NCBI RefSeq assembly: GCF_900101595.1
Contig: NZ_FMYY01000001.1
Span: 58,735 to 122,734 of the forward strand
Reading direction: 5' to 3'
Length of the DNA stretch: 64,000 nucleotides
From: Paenibacillus sp. cl123
GTDB taxonomy: Bacteria > Bacillota > Bacilli > Paenibacillales > NBRC-103111
A model generated the notes under the pieces. That model made no database searches and was not told the origin of the DNA. It saw only the letters and a program-made list of their open reading frames with translations. The translations under genes and the position numbers were made by a program. This document shows, piece after piece, positions 16,094 to 24,960 of this stretch (positions within the stretch are counted from its first letter, which is position 1; each line of letters starts with the position of its first letter).

Positions 16094-17136
16094 TGAAGCG
16101 CAAGATCATGGTTTGGGGCGGGGCGGCCTTAGGGCTGCTTCTGCTGGCCGTGACCGTTGCGCTTTCCGTCGGCTCGGTGCGTATCCCCTTTCTTCATGTG
16201 TGGAGTATCCTGCTTCATCATCTGCCGGGACTGGAAGGAAGGCTTGGGGGAGGCTGGCTGGCATCCTCCGAGCAGATCGTGTGGAAGGTGCGGCTTCCGA
16301 GGGTGGTGCTTGGCATGCTGGTAGGCGCTGCGTTAGGTCTGGCGGGGGCAGCCTTCCAGGGCGTGCTGCGCAATCCGCTGGCCGATCCGTATACGCTCGG
16401 CGTGTCTTCGGGAGCGTCGGTAGGCGCTTCCTTTCTTATTTTATTCGGGCTGCAGTATGTATTCGGCGAATGGAGCGTTCCCGCAGTCGCATTTTGCACG
16501 GGCGGGGTGTCGCTGCTGCTGGTGTTGCTGCTGGCCAGGACGGACGGAAAGCTTCGGATCGAGACGGTCATCTTGTCCGGGGTCGTGCTGCAGGCTTTTT
16601 TGTCCGCGTTCGTGTCTCTGATGGTCTCGATGTCGAAGCAGGTCATTAATGAAATCGTCTTCTGGCTGATGGGCAGCCTGGCCCTTAGAGGCTGGTCGTA
16701 CTCTCTGCTGATGCTGCCTTATCTGGCCGTCGGCGTGATTGTTCTGCTTGGCTACGGGCGTTCGATGAATCTTTTTGCCCTTGGCGAGAGGCAGGCTGCT
16801 CACCTGGGCGTTCATGTGGAGAGAACGAAGCTGATCGTGCTCATCGCCGCTACGCTGATCACGGCCGCGGCTGTCTCCGTCGCGGGCGTAGTCGGCTTCG
16901 TCGGGTTGCTGGTGCCTCATCTGATACGGCTGATCGTCGGCCCCGATTACCGGCTGCTGCTTCCTTTGTCGGTCATCGGCGGGGCGATCTATGTGCTGCT
17001 GGCCGACACGCTGGCCCGGACGCTGCTGGCTCCGACTGAAATTCCGCTTGGCGTCGTAACGGCTTTCATGGGCGCTCCGTTTTTCGCCTATTTGTTAAAC
17101 CGCCGCAAGCGGCTGGTCCGCGGACAAGAGGTTTAA
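16093..17136 (+). CDS. btuC: Cobalamin ABC transporter permease
   Basis: 347 residues of FecCD/BtuC type with about ten transmembrane helices. Diagnostic stretches: RLPRVVLGMLVGAALGLAGAAFQGVLRNPLADPYTLG (about 70-105) and VAGVVGFVGLLVPHLIRLIVGPDYR with the Gly-rich coupling helix that contacts the ATPase. Its start overlaps the btuF stop. With BtuF and BtuD it makes a type II importer for the vitamin in the cytoplasmic membrane. Confidence 0.93.
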   Translation: MKRKIMVWGGAALGLLLLAVTVALSVGSVRIPFLHVWSILLHHLPGLEGRLGGGWLASSEQIVWKVRLPRVVLGMLVGAALGLAGAAFQGVLRNPLADPYTLGVSSGASVGASFLILFGLQYVFGEWSVPAVAFCTGGVSLLLVLLLARTDGKLRIETVILSGVVLQAFLSAFVSLMVSMSKQVINEIVFWLMGSLALRGWSYSLLMLPYLAVGVIVLLGYGRSMNLFALGERQAAHLGVHVERTKLIVLIAATLITAAAVSVAGVVGFVGLLVPHLIRLIVGPDYRLLLPLSVIGGAIYVLLADTLARTLLAPTEIPLGVVTAFMGAPFFAYLLNRRKRLVRGQEV

Positions 17137-17190
17137 GCGTTTTTATTGAAGCTGTCGGCGATGTTGACGGTGAGATGAGGAGGGAAAAGC

Positions 17191-17982
17191 GTGATCGAGG
17201 TGACGGCCGAGGGCCTGCAGAAGCGATATGGCACGCGGATGGTGCTGGACGGCGTACAATTTCAGGTGAAGCCCGGCGAGTGGTTTGGTATCCTCGGTCC
17301 CAACGGCAGCGGCAAAACAACGCTGCTGCAGGCACTGTCGGGCGTAGAGCCGGTCAACGCAGGCAGCATCCTGCTGGGAGGCCGGCCTGTAGAGGCTTAT
17401 ACGCGCAGAGAGCTGGCGCGCCAGGTTGCGGTGCTGCAGCAGGACGCCCTCCCGCGCATAGGCTTTACGGTGCAGGAAGTTATCGAGATGGGCCGTTATC
17501 CGTATCAGAATTGGCTTGGGGAGGAAACGGGCGATTCCTCCGCGCTGGTTGAGCGGGTGATCCAGTGGCTCAAGCTGGAGCCGCTGCGAGAGCGGACGGT
17601 AGATCAGCTGAGCGGCGGAGAACGGCAGCGCGTGGCGCTGGGCAAGGCGATGGCGCAGGAGCCTCGGCTGCTGCTGCTGGACGAGCCGACGACTTTTCTC
17701 GATATCGGCTACCAGGTGGAGATGATGGATATGGTTCGCCGCTGGCAGAAGGAATGCGGGATGACGGTCATAGCCGTCCTGCATGATCTGAATCTCGCCG
17801 CCCAATACTGCGACCGGCTTATGCTGCTGCATCGAGGCGCGGTAGCCGCGGACGGGGTTCCGCAGGATGTTATGCAAGCCGGCTTGCTGGAGCAAGTGTA
17901 CGGCACCCGGCCGCATGTGCTGGCCCATCCGGCAAGCGGAGTTCCGCAAATTTTACTGGCAGGAGGAAGTCGGGATGAATAA
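17191..17982 (+). CDS. btuD: Cobalamin ABC transporter ATPase
   Basis: 263 residues: Walker A GPNGSGKTT, Q-loop LQQDALPRI, signature LSGGERQRV, Walker B LLLLDEPTTFLD and switch His in VLHDLNLAAQYCDR, the order of a FecE/BtuD ATPase. The GTG start at 17191 has GAGGAGGGAAAAGC upstream. It powers import by the BtuC permease. Its last eight bases overlap the cobT start. Confidence 0.93.
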   Translation: MIEVTAEGLQKRYGTRMVLDGVQFQVKPGEWFGILGPNGSGKTTLLQALSGVEPVNAGSILLGGRPVEAYTRRELARQVAVLQQDALPRIGFTVQEVIEMGRYPYQNWLGEETGDSSALVERVIQWLKLEPLRERTVDQLSGGERQRVALGKAMAQEPRLLLLDEPTTFLDIGYQVEMMDMVRRWQKECGMTVIAVLHDLNLAAQYCDRLMLLHRGAVAADGVPQDVMQAGLLEQVYGTRPHVLAHPASGVPQILLAGGSRDE

Positions 17983-19147
17983 CAGGCTATGGCAAAAGAC
18001 AGCGGCGGGGATTGTGCCGCTTGATGAGGTCTCGGTCGCTCGGGCAGCCGAGCGGCTGGACAGTCTGACCAAGCCGCCGGGCAGTCTTGGCCGGCTGGAG
18101 GAAGTGGCCCGGCAGCTTGCGGGCATGACGGGAGAGCTGACGCCGGAGCTGTCGCGCAAGGCGGTCATCGTGATGGCCGGCGATCACGGCGTTTGCGAGG
18201 AGGGCGTCAGCGCTTTCCCTGCTGAGGTTACGCCGCAGATGGTGCTCAACTTCCTGAGCGGAGGAGCGGCGGTTAACGTGTTGGCGCGGCAGGCCGGAGC
18301 TGAGGTTGTCTGCGTCGATATCGGGGTGAATGCGGAGCTGAGCCATCCGAACCTCGTCTCGCGCAAGGTGCGCCGGGGAACCGCGAATATGGCGGTGGGA
18401 GCCGCGATGACCCGCGAGGAAGCGGAGGCGGCGATAGAAGCGGGCATCGGTCTGGTCGACGAGCTGGCCGGCCGCGGATACCGGATGTTCGCCACCGGAG
18501 AGATGGGGATCGGCAATACGACGGCCAGCTCGGCTATTTTGGCTGTGCTCGGCGATACGGACCCGGAGGCGGCCACCGGCAGGGGGACCGGGATCGATGA
18601 CGAGCGGCTGAAGCATAAGCGGCAGGTAATCGCCAGAGCGATCGCCGTCAACAAGCCGGACGCCCGCGATCCGCTCGATGTGCTGGCCAAGGTCGGAGGG
18701 CTTGAGATCGCCGGTCTGGTCGGCGTCATACTGGGAGCGGCCAACCGCCGCTGTCCTGTCGTGATCGACGGCTTCATCTCGTCGGCCGCTGCGCTGCTCG
18801 CCGCCCGGATCGCTCCGCTCAGCGCCTCGTATATGATTGCGTCGCATCTGTCCCAGGAGCAGGGGCATGCCCGGCTGCTGGAGCGGATCGGGCTGAAGCC
18901 GATGCTGCATATGGATATGCGGCTGGGCGAAGGTACGGGAGCCGTGCTGGCCTTTTCTCTGATCGAAGCGTCGGTGCTGATCATGAAGGAAATGGCGACG
19001 TTCGAGGACGCCGGGATATCGAAGGGCGGAGCAGAAGCGGACGCCGGCGAGGGAGCTGGAGTTGCGGATAGAACGGGAGACAGGCCGGGAGACGGGCTTG
19101 ACCGAAAGGACGTGGCGGCTGCGGACGAAGAGGCGCAGCGGCTATGA
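17975..19147 (+). CDS. cobT: Nicotinate-nucleotide-dimethylbenzimidazole phosphoribosyltransferase
   Basis: 390 residues from ATG 17975 (AGGAGGAAGTCGGG). It transfers phosphoribose from nicotinate mononucleotide to dimethylbenzimidazole, making alpha-ribazole phosphate for the lower ligand of B12. Seen: SLTKPPGSLGRLEE near residue 30, VMAGDHGV, GEMGIGNTTASSA, and DGFISSAAALLA. CobT normally ends near MATFEDAGIS; here about 40 further residues rich in Gly/Asp/Ala/Glu follow (GGAEADAGEGAG onward). The ATGA overlap with cobU means the tail lies directly at the junction. Confidence 0.93.
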   Translation: MNNRLWQKTAAGIVPLDEVSVARAAERLDSLTKPPGSLGRLEEVARQLAGMTGELTPELSRKAVIVMAGDHGVCEEGVSAFPAEVTPQMVLNFLSGGAAVNVLARQAGAEVVCVDIGVNAELSHPNLVSRKVRRGTANMAVGAAMTREEAEAAIEAGIGLVDELAGRGYRMFATGEMGIGNTTASSAILAVLGDTDPEAATGRGTGIDDERLKHKRQVIARAIAVNKPDARDPLDVLAKVGGLEIAGLVGVILGAANRRCPVVIDGFISSAAALLAARIAPLSASYMIASHLSQEQGHARLLERIGLKPMLHMDMRLGEGTGAVLAFSLIEASVLIMKEMATFEDAGISKGGAEADAGEGAGVADRTGDRPGDGLDRKDVAAADEEAQRL

Positions 19148-19884
19148 GCGGCGTAGAGCGGAACTCGGAGAAGCGAGCGGAAGCGATGCGGCAGGAGGAA
19201 GCGCAGCAAGGAAAGGCATTTGCCGAGGAAAAACTGGTTGAGGGAACGCGGCGGGAGGAAGCGAAAGCTGCAAGTGGAGACCGGGAGGAAACGCGGCAGG
19301 AGGAAGCCCAGGCGGACAAGCGGCGGGAAGTCTTCAGCCTGAAGGCACTCGTGACAGGCGGCGCGCGCAGCGGCAAAAGCTCGTTTGCCGAACGGTATGC
19401 GGCCACGCTGGGCAAAGACGGCCTGTACATCGCCACGGCTCAGGCTTATGATGAGGAGATGGAGGAGCGCATCGCGCTCCATCGTAGGGACCGGGAGCTT
19501 CGCGGCTACCGGTGGCAAACGGTCGAGGCGCCGTATGAGTTGGCCGGGGCGATCCGGACGGCGCAGGCGCCGGTCGTGCTGGTGGATTGCCTGACCTTGT
19601 GGCTGTCCAACTGGCTGCTGAGGCTGGAGCAGGAGAAGGAGGCCGCTCGCTTGCTGGATGAGCTGGTGGACGAGCTGGCCGATGCGTTCCGCTCCGCCCG
19701 GCAGCCTATCGTGCTCGTAACCAATGAAGTGGGCAGCGGACTTGTGCCGGAGTACAAGCTGGGGCGGTTGTTCCGCGATGCGTCGGGGCGCATGAACCAG
19801 CGGCTTGCACAAGAGGCGGACCAGCTGTTTCTTGTGACGGCGGGAATTCCGGTGGAGCTGAAGAGCCGGGCTTTTATATACTGA
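19144..19884 (+). CDS. cobU: Bifunctional adenosylcobinamide kinase/guanylyltransferase
   Basis: 246 residues. The conserved enzyme begins about residue 67 with ALVTGGARSGKSSFAERYA (Walker A), then IATAQAYDEEMEERIALHRRDR, DCLTLWLSNWLL and TNEVGSGLVPE; it phosphorylates and guanylylates adenosylcobinamide. CobU is usually about 180 residues. The extra 65 N-terminal residues are charged and repetitive, with recurring REEA/QEEA units, and no domain is recognised. The ATG overlaps the cobT stop (ATGA). No internal start with an obvious RBS was found just upstream of residue 67, but one cannot be ruled out. Confidence 0.9.
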   Translation: MSGVERNSEKRAEAMRQEEAQQGKAFAEEKLVEGTRREEAKAASGDREETRQEEAQADKRREVFSLKALVTGGARSGKSSFAERYAATLGKDGLYIATAQAYDEEMEERIALHRRDRELRGYRWQTVEAPYELAGAIRTAQAPVVLVDCLTLWLSNWLLRLEQEKEAARLLDELVDELADAFRSARQPIVLVTNEVGSGLVPEYKLGRLFRDASGRMNQRLAQEADQLFLVTAGIPVELKSRAFIY

Positions 19885-19996
19885 TCGTTCACAGAAAAAC
19901 TTGGATCAATCGCACGGCGGATAAGAGATCGAAGGACAGGCCCGAGGGGGAGCCGGGAAGCCTGAGCGAACATTGGACTTCGAGAGGAAGCGTCTG

Positions 19997-20041
19997 ATAC
20001 AGGCGTATTTTTTGCCTTTGCAGGCATCATCTTTTTACGGA
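19997..20041 (+). terminator. Weak hairpin between cobU and cbiB
   Basis: An imperfect stem (TGATACAGGC with GCCTttGCaggCATCA, around 19997-20031) followed by a short T tract. It may partly separate cobU from cbiB; low certainty. Confidence 0.3.
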
Positions 20042-20057
20042 TGGCGGGGGACTTCGG

Positions 20058-21044
20058 TTGTTGTTTTATAGCTTGCAAGAAACGCTCTGGATGGCGGCTG
20101 CCGCGATTCTAATCGATTGGATAGCAGGCGATCCGCCATGGCGGTGGCTGCCCCATCCGGTCGTGCTGATCGGACGCTGGATTGGCCTGCTTGAGCGGCG
20201 TCTGCGTCCTTCGGGACGCAGCTTGTCCCCCGCGGCGCTGCGCTGGCGGGGGATCGCGCTTGTTATTCTGACCGTTGGCCTGGCCTATCTTGCAACAGCG
20301 GCTGCGGTGCTGGCGGCGGGATCGATTCACCCGTGGCTCGGCTATGCCGTGAATGTCTGGTTCATCTCGACCACGCTGGCTGTGAAAGGACTGAAGCAGG
20401 CGGCGATGGCCGTGTATATGCCGCTGTGCGAGGGCAGACTGGATGAAGCCCGCAAGTATACCGGCTATATCGTCGGACGGGACACCACAAGACTGGATGA
20501 GCCGGAGCTGACGCGGGCGACGGTGGAGACCGTGGCGGAAAATAGCGTCGATGCGTTCGTCTCGCCGTTATGCTGGGCGCTGCTTGGCGGAGCGCCGCTC
20601 GCGATGCTGTACCGCGCGGCGAATACGCTGGACTCGATGGTCGGCTATAAAAATGAGCAATATGCCGACTTCGGCTGGGCGTCGGCCCGCTGGGACGACG
20701 TGCTTAACTATATCCCGGCACGTCTGGCCGGGGTGCTGCTGATTGGCTGGGCGTATGCGATCCCCGGTTTGTCGGGTACGCGTGCCGCCCGCTCCGTGCT
20801 TCGCTTTGCGAAGCTGCACCCGAGTCCGAACAGCGGAATTCCGGAATCGGCGGTGGCCGGAGCTCTGGGGATTGAGCTGGGAGGCGTCAACGTGTATCAC
20901 GGCCGAACCAGCGAACGGGCCCGGATGGGCTGGCCGCTGAGAGCCAGGGAGCGGGAGGATATCCGCTCGGTCGTGCGGATTTTGTACGGGATAAGCTACA
21001 TCATGGCGGGAGGACTGGTTATATGGGGGCTGCTGCTCGTGTGA
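20058..21044 (+). CDS. cbiB: Adenosylcobinamide-phosphate synthase (CbiB/CobD)
   Basis: 328 residues, membrane enzyme that attaches aminopropanol (phosphate) to adenosylcobyric acid. Family marks: DWIAGDPPWRWLPHPVVLIGRWI at the N-terminus, the GRDTTRLDEPELTRATVETVAENSVDAFVSPLCWALLGG core, and RLHP-like ARSVLRFAKLHPSPNSGIPESAVAGALGI. Start is TTG 20058 (or the adjacent TTG 20061) with GGGGGA upstream. It overlaps cobS by 22 bases. Named cbiB here to avoid confusion with CobD decarboxylases. Confidence 0.92.
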   Translation: MLFYSLQETLWMAAAAILIDWIAGDPPWRWLPHPVVLIGRWIGLLERRLRPSGRSLSPAALRWRGIALVILTVGLAYLATAAAVLAAGSIHPWLGYAVNVWFISTTLAVKGLKQAAMAVYMPLCEGRLDEARKYTGYIVGRDTTRLDEPELTRATVETVAENSVDAFVSPLCWALLGGAPLAMLYRAANTLDSMVGYKNEQYADFGWASARWDDVLNYIPARLAGVLLIGWAYAIPGLSGTRAARSVLRFAKLHPSPNSGIPESAVAGALGIELGGVNVYHGRTSERARMGWPLRAREREDIRSVVRILYGISYIMAGGLVIWGLLLV

Positions 21045-21979
21045 TCAAGGAGGCCGGCGCAGCCTGTGCGGCGGCCCTGCAGTTTTTGACCCGGCTGCCG
21101 GTTCCGGTCAAGCTGGACTATCATGACGCTTTGTTTCGCCGGAGCGTTATTTTTTATCCGCTGGCCGGCTGGCTGCTGGGCACGCTGACGGCGGCCTTCG
21201 GCGTGCTGCTCGCAGATGTGCTGGAGCTGCCGGCCTCGGTGACGGCGGCGCTCACGCTCGGCTGCTGGGTGGCCCTCAGCGGGGCGCTGCATCTCGACGG
21301 TCTGATGGATACTGCCGACGGCGTGCTGAGCCACCGTTCGCGGGAGCGCATGCTGGAGATTATGAAGGACAGCCGGGTCGGGGCGATGGGCGTTATCGTA
21401 TGCGTGCTGGTGCTGCTGTTGAAATGGACCCTGCTCGCAGAGCTGCTGCCCGAATCGGGAAGCGTAGGCGCATCGTCCTGGCTGCTGCTGCCGCTGGTCA
21501 CGCTGTGGAGCCGCTGGTTTATGGCTGCGGCCATTTGGGGCTGGCCTTATGCCCGTTCACGCCAGGCAAGCGGCACCGAGGACGGTACAGGCACGGGCAT
21601 AAACAGCGGCCCGGCGAATTCGCTCCCCTCTTCGTCCGGCGAGCCCGCAGACGCTTCCTCTGGGAGCGCCGCTTCGGGCGGGCTGGGGGGCTTGTTCCAG
21701 GGCACCGGGCTCAGGCATGTGCTGGCTGCGGCAGGCTTGGCTATGCTGCTGACTTGTGCGGCGATAGCGGTGCCCTCAGCGCTGGACTGGTTGTCGCTGA
21801 CAGCGGGACAAGGGCTTGGTCTTGTGCTGGGCATGGCAGCCGGCGCGGTTGTAGCGGGTTCGGCTATGGCGGCATATTTGAACAGCAAGCTGGGAGGACT
21901 GACCGGCGATACGTACGGGGCGATCAATGAGCTGTTGGAGGCGGGACTGCTGCTGATCATCGTGATGCTGGCAGTATAG
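21023..21979 (+). CDS. cobS: Adenosylcobinamide-GDP ribazoletransferase (cobalamin synthase)
   Basis: 318 residues, a multi-helix membrane enzyme joining GDP-cobinamide to alpha-ribazole. Seen: LQFLTRLPVP, a conserved GALHLDGLMDTADGV with the metal-binding Asp/His set, SHRSRERMLEIMKDSRVGAMGV, and LGGLTGDTYGAINEL at the end. CobS is usually about 250 residues; the extra length is an inserted Gly/Ser/Thr/Ala-rich segment at about residues 178-228 (from QASGTEDGTG to GGLGGLFQ). ATG 21023 lies inside cbiB; GTG 21041 is an alternative start. Confidence 0.92.
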   Translation: MGAAARVIKEAGAACAAALQFLTRLPVPVKLDYHDALFRRSVIFYPLAGWLLGTLTAAFGVLLADVLELPASVTAALTLGCWVALSGALHLDGLMDTADGVLSHRSRERMLEIMKDSRVGAMGVIVCVLVLLLKWTLLAELLPESGSVGASSWLLLPLVTLWSRWFMAAAIWGWPYARSRQASGTEDGTGTGINSGPANSLPSSSGEPADASSGSAASGGLGGLFQGTGLRHVLAAAGLAMLLTCAAIAVPSALDWLSLTAGQGLGLVLGMAAGAVVAGSAMAAYLNSKLGGLTGDTYGAINELLEAGLLLIIVMLAV

Positions 21980-21999
21980 AGAGAAGGAGGCTGAGCGTA

Positions 22000-24930
22000 A
22001 TGCTGGAACGGTACGGACATGGCGGGGATTTGTGGACAGCTGAGGAGCTGTACGGCATCCCTAGGGAAAAGATGATCGACTACAGCTCCAATATGAATCC
22101 GCTGGGACCGCCCGATGCGGTCAAAACGATCATGACCGAGAAGTGGAGGGAGCTCATCCACTACCCCGATCCGGCCGTGCGCGAGCTGACGGCCCGATTG
22201 GCGGCGAAGCATGGAGTGGAGCCCTCTTGCGTGCTGGTCGGCAACGGTGCGGCTGAGCTGATCGATCTGGCGGTCCGCATGCTTCGCCCGCGGGTAACGG
22301 GGCTGGTGAGCCCCTCATTCGGCGAGTATGAGGAGACGGTGGAGAGAGCGGAGGGTCGGAGCATCGGCATCGCGACCGACGAGCCGAGCGGGTTCGTGCC
22401 TGCGCTTGAAGCGCTGCGGGAAGCGGCCGGCTCATGCGATGCGCTGATTCTCGGCCATCCGAACAATCCGACCGGCCGGGTGCTGCCGGAGGAGGTGCTG
22501 CGCTGGCTGGCCGCCGGCGCGGACGGCAGCCGGGTAGTGGTGGACGAGGCGTTCCTCGACTTTACCGAGCGCGAGGAGCAGCTTACGCTGGCCCGCGAGG
22601 CGGCGGCGAGCGCTCACCTGATCGTCATCCGCTCGATGACGAAGTTCTACGCGGTGCCGGGCATCCGGCTCGGCTATGCAATCGCACACCCGGATGTAAT
22701 CGCCCGGATGCGGCGTCTGCAGGTCCATTGGAGTGTAAACGCGCTCGCCCAGTGGATCGGTTTGGCCGCACTCGCAGACAGCGGTTACTCGCAGCGGACG
22801 CTGGCCTGGCTGCCTCCCGCGAGAGACAGGATGACGTCCGGGCTGCGTGAACTCGGACTTCAGGTGTATGAGAGCGATGTGAACTTTATTTTATTTACGG
22901 TGAAGCCGCTCGGGTTAAAAATCACCGATGTGCAGCGCGAGCTGGGCCGACGGGGCGTATTGCTGCGCGATGCTTCGACTTTCAAGGGGTTGGACGATAC
23001 TTATGGGCGTCTGGCCGTCAAAGAGGAAGCGGACAATATGAGGGTGCTCCGGATGCTGAAGGAAGCGCTTGAGACGTTAACGCATGCGCGGGGCGAGGTC
23101 CAGACTCTGGGCCAAGCTCAGACGCAGGTTCGGACCCAGGCACAGGTTCAGGAGCAGGTTCAGGAGCAGATTCGGACCCAGGAGCAGGAACAAGGCCAGA
23201 TTCAAACGCAGATGCAGGTTCGGGGCCAGGTCGTGCCTGCAGAGCCGGTGCCGGCCTCCCTGATGCCCGCTGTCGGCACAAGGTCTGAGCGGCCGACCGC
23301 CCCGGCGAGCTTGGCGAAGACCATCATGCTGCAAGGGACGGCCTCCGATGTCGGTAAAAGTCTGCTGACGGCGGCGTTGTGCCGCATCCTGCTGCAGGAC
23401 GGCTGCCGGGTGGCTCCGTTCAAGTCGCAGAATATGTCGCTGAACTCTTATGTCACTCCGGACGGCAAAGAGATCGGCAGGGCGCAGGGGATGCAGGCTG
23501 ACGCCTGCCGGATCGCGGCGACGACGGACATGAATCCGATCCTGCTGAAGCCGAAGAAGGATATGGTGTCGCAGGTCGTCGTTCACGGGAAACCTTATCG
23601 GGACCTGGACGCCAGGACATATAGAGAGAAATATTTGCCGGAGGCGGAGACGGTCGTGAAGGAAGCGCTTGGCCGGCTGCGCCAATCGGTCGATGTCGTC
23701 GTGATGGAAGGGGCCGGCAGTCCGGCGGAGGTTAACCTGAAGAGCCGGGATATCGTCAACATGCGGTTGGCAGGATGGGCGGATGCGCCGGTGCTGCTCG
23801 TAGCCGACATCGACCGGGGAGGCGTATTCGCTTCGCTCGTCGGCACGCTGGACATTTTGACCGAGGAGGAGCGGGCAAGGGTCAAGGGCTTCGTGATCAA
23901 CAAGTTTCGCGGCGATGTGACGCTGCTGAAGCCGGGCCTGGATTGGCTGGAGGCGCGTACCGGCAAGCCGGTGCTGGGAGTTGTGCCGTATTTGCCGGAT
24001 CTTGGGCTGGAGGACGAGGACTCGGCATCGCTCGACCGCAGGCTGGCGGAGGAGCAGACGAAATCACTTGCAGCAGAAGGCCGTTCTTCGGAAGCCGACG
24101 GCCCGAAGCTCGACATTGCTGTCATCCGCCATCCCCGGCTGTCCAACTTCACCGATATCGACCCGCTGCTGCAGGAGCCGGACGTGCGAATCCGCTTCGT
24201 GACGAAGGCGGCCGAATTCGGCCATCCGGATGCCGTCATTTTGCCCGGCAGCAAGAACACCGTGGATGATCTGCTCCAGCTGCGCGAGGCCGGTCTTGAC
24301 CGGGAGATCGTCCGGCTGGCAGCGGCGGGCGGCTGGGTCGTGGGCATCTGCGCGGGGTATCAGATGCTGGGCCGGCGGCTGCTTGATCCGGAGCTGGTGG
24401 AGTCGGGCCTTGCCGAGCTGTCCGGACTTGGCTTGCTTCCTGCCGAGACGGTATTCGCCGCCGACAAGCGTACCGTACGCGCGGAGGGCCGTACATCGCT
24501 GTATGCGGCCCCTGGCAGTCACTATCCGATCACAGGTTATGAAATCCATATGGGCCGCACGTCCTTTCTGGAGCCGGTTGAACATCCGTTTATACTGAAG
24601 CCGGAGCCTGGCGAACTGGAAGGAGAGTCTGGCACGGGAGAAGGGAAGCCGGAAGGCGACTATCCTCAAGATCGGAAAGGTCAGCTTGCCCATGACGGCA
24701 TCGTGACGGGAGACGGACGGATCTGGGGCACTTATCTTCATGGCATCATGCATAATGATGATTTCCGCCGTGCCTTTCTGAACCGGATACGCGCCGGCAA
24801 AGGGCTCGCTCCGCTGGAGCCGGAGCTGCGCTTCCTGGAGCGCCGGGAGGCGGCGTTCGACCGGCTGGCCGAGCATGTGCGCGGAAGCTTGGATATGACG
24901 CGTTTGTATGAGATGATTAATAATCAATAA
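22000..24930 (+). CDS. Fusion: threonine-phosphate decarboxylase + cobyric acid synthase
   Basis: A single 976-codon frame encodes two enzymes. Residues 1-355 are a PLP decarboxylase of the CobD/CobC type (histidinol-phosphate-aminotransferase fold): YSSNMNPLGPP, GNGAAELIDLA, HPNNPTGR, VDEAFLDFTE and the PLP Lys215 in SMTKFYAVPGIRLGY. It yields aminopropanol phosphate. Residues about 440-976 are cobyric acid synthase (CbiP/CobQ), amidating the corrin: P-loop GTASDVGKS at 446, FKSQNMSLNSYVT, and a class I glutaminase domain with Cys784 (GICAGYQM) and His914 (YLHGI). Between them is an about 85-residue Gln-rich repetitive linker. A second low-complexity insert is near residues 867-890. Normally these are separate proteins; the order in the operon (cobS upstream, adenosyltransferase downstream) fits both activities. 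Confidence 0.95.
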   Translation: MLERYGHGGDLWTAEELYGIPREKMIDYSSNMNPLGPPDAVKTIMTEKWRELIHYPDPAVRELTARLAAKHGVEPSCVLVGNGAAELIDLAVRMLRPRVTGLVSPSFGEYEETVERAEGRSIGIATDEPSGFVPALEALREAAGSCDALILGHPNNPTGRVLPEEVLRWLAAGADGSRVVVDEAFLDFTEREEQLTLAREAAASAHLIVIRSMTKFYAVPGIRLGYAIAHPDVIARMRRLQVHWSVNALAQWIGLAALADSGYSQRTLAWLPPARDRMTSGLRELGLQVYESDVNFILFTVKPLGLKITDVQRELGRRGVLLRDASTFKGLDDTYGRLAVKEEADNMRVLRMLKEALETLTHARGEVQTLGQAQTQVRTQAQVQEQVQEQIRTQEQEQGQIQTQMQVRGQVVPAEPVPASLMPAVGTRSERPTAPASLAKTIMLQGTASDVGKSLLTAALCRILLQDGCRVAPFKSQNMSLNSYVTPDGKEIGRAQGMQADACRIAATTDMNPILLKPKKDMVSQVVVHGKPYRDLDARTYREKYLPEAETVVKEALGRLRQSVDVVVMEGAGSPAEVNLKSRDIVNMRLAGWADAPVLLVADIDRGGVFASLVGTLDILTEEERARVKGFVINKFRGDVTLLKPGLDWLEARTGKPVLGVVPYLPDLGLEDEDSASLDRRLAEEQTKSLAAEGRSSEADGPKLDIAVIRHPRLSNFTDIDPLLQEPDVRIRFVTKAAEFGHPDAVILPGSKNTVDDLLQLREAGLDREIVRLAAAGGWVVGICAGYQMLGRRLLDPELVESGLAELSGLGLLPAETVFAADKRTVRAEGRTSLYAAPGSHYPITGYEIHMGRTSFLEPVEHPFILKPEPGELEGESGTGEGKPEGDYPQDRKGQLAHDGIVTGDGRIWGTYLHGIMHNDDFRRAFLNRIRAGKGLAPLEPELRFLERREAAFDRLAEHVRGSLDMTRLYEMINNQ
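23095..23235 (+). repeat. Degenerate CAG-rich repeat encoding Gln-rich linker
   Basis: Imperfect repeats of CAGGTTCAGGAG and CGGACCCAGG type encode a Gln/Val/Thr/Arg-rich stretch (QVQEQVQEQIRTQEQEQ and similar) joining the two enzymes of the fusion. The pattern suggests growth by slippage or unequal exchange. Confidence 0.85.
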
Positions 24931-24960
24931 GTGATGCGCACGATACAAGGAGGGCTTGGG

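Noticed and set aside
18184-19812. 542-residue minus-strand frame over cobT/cobU
   Set aside because: Ser/Pro/Ala-rich shadow of two overlapping, clearly real genes.
19885-20057. Possible second cobalamin riboswitch between cobU and cbiB
   Set aside because: Some GGGAAGCCTG-like sequence, but the GCCACTG core and closing GACCTGCC are absent.
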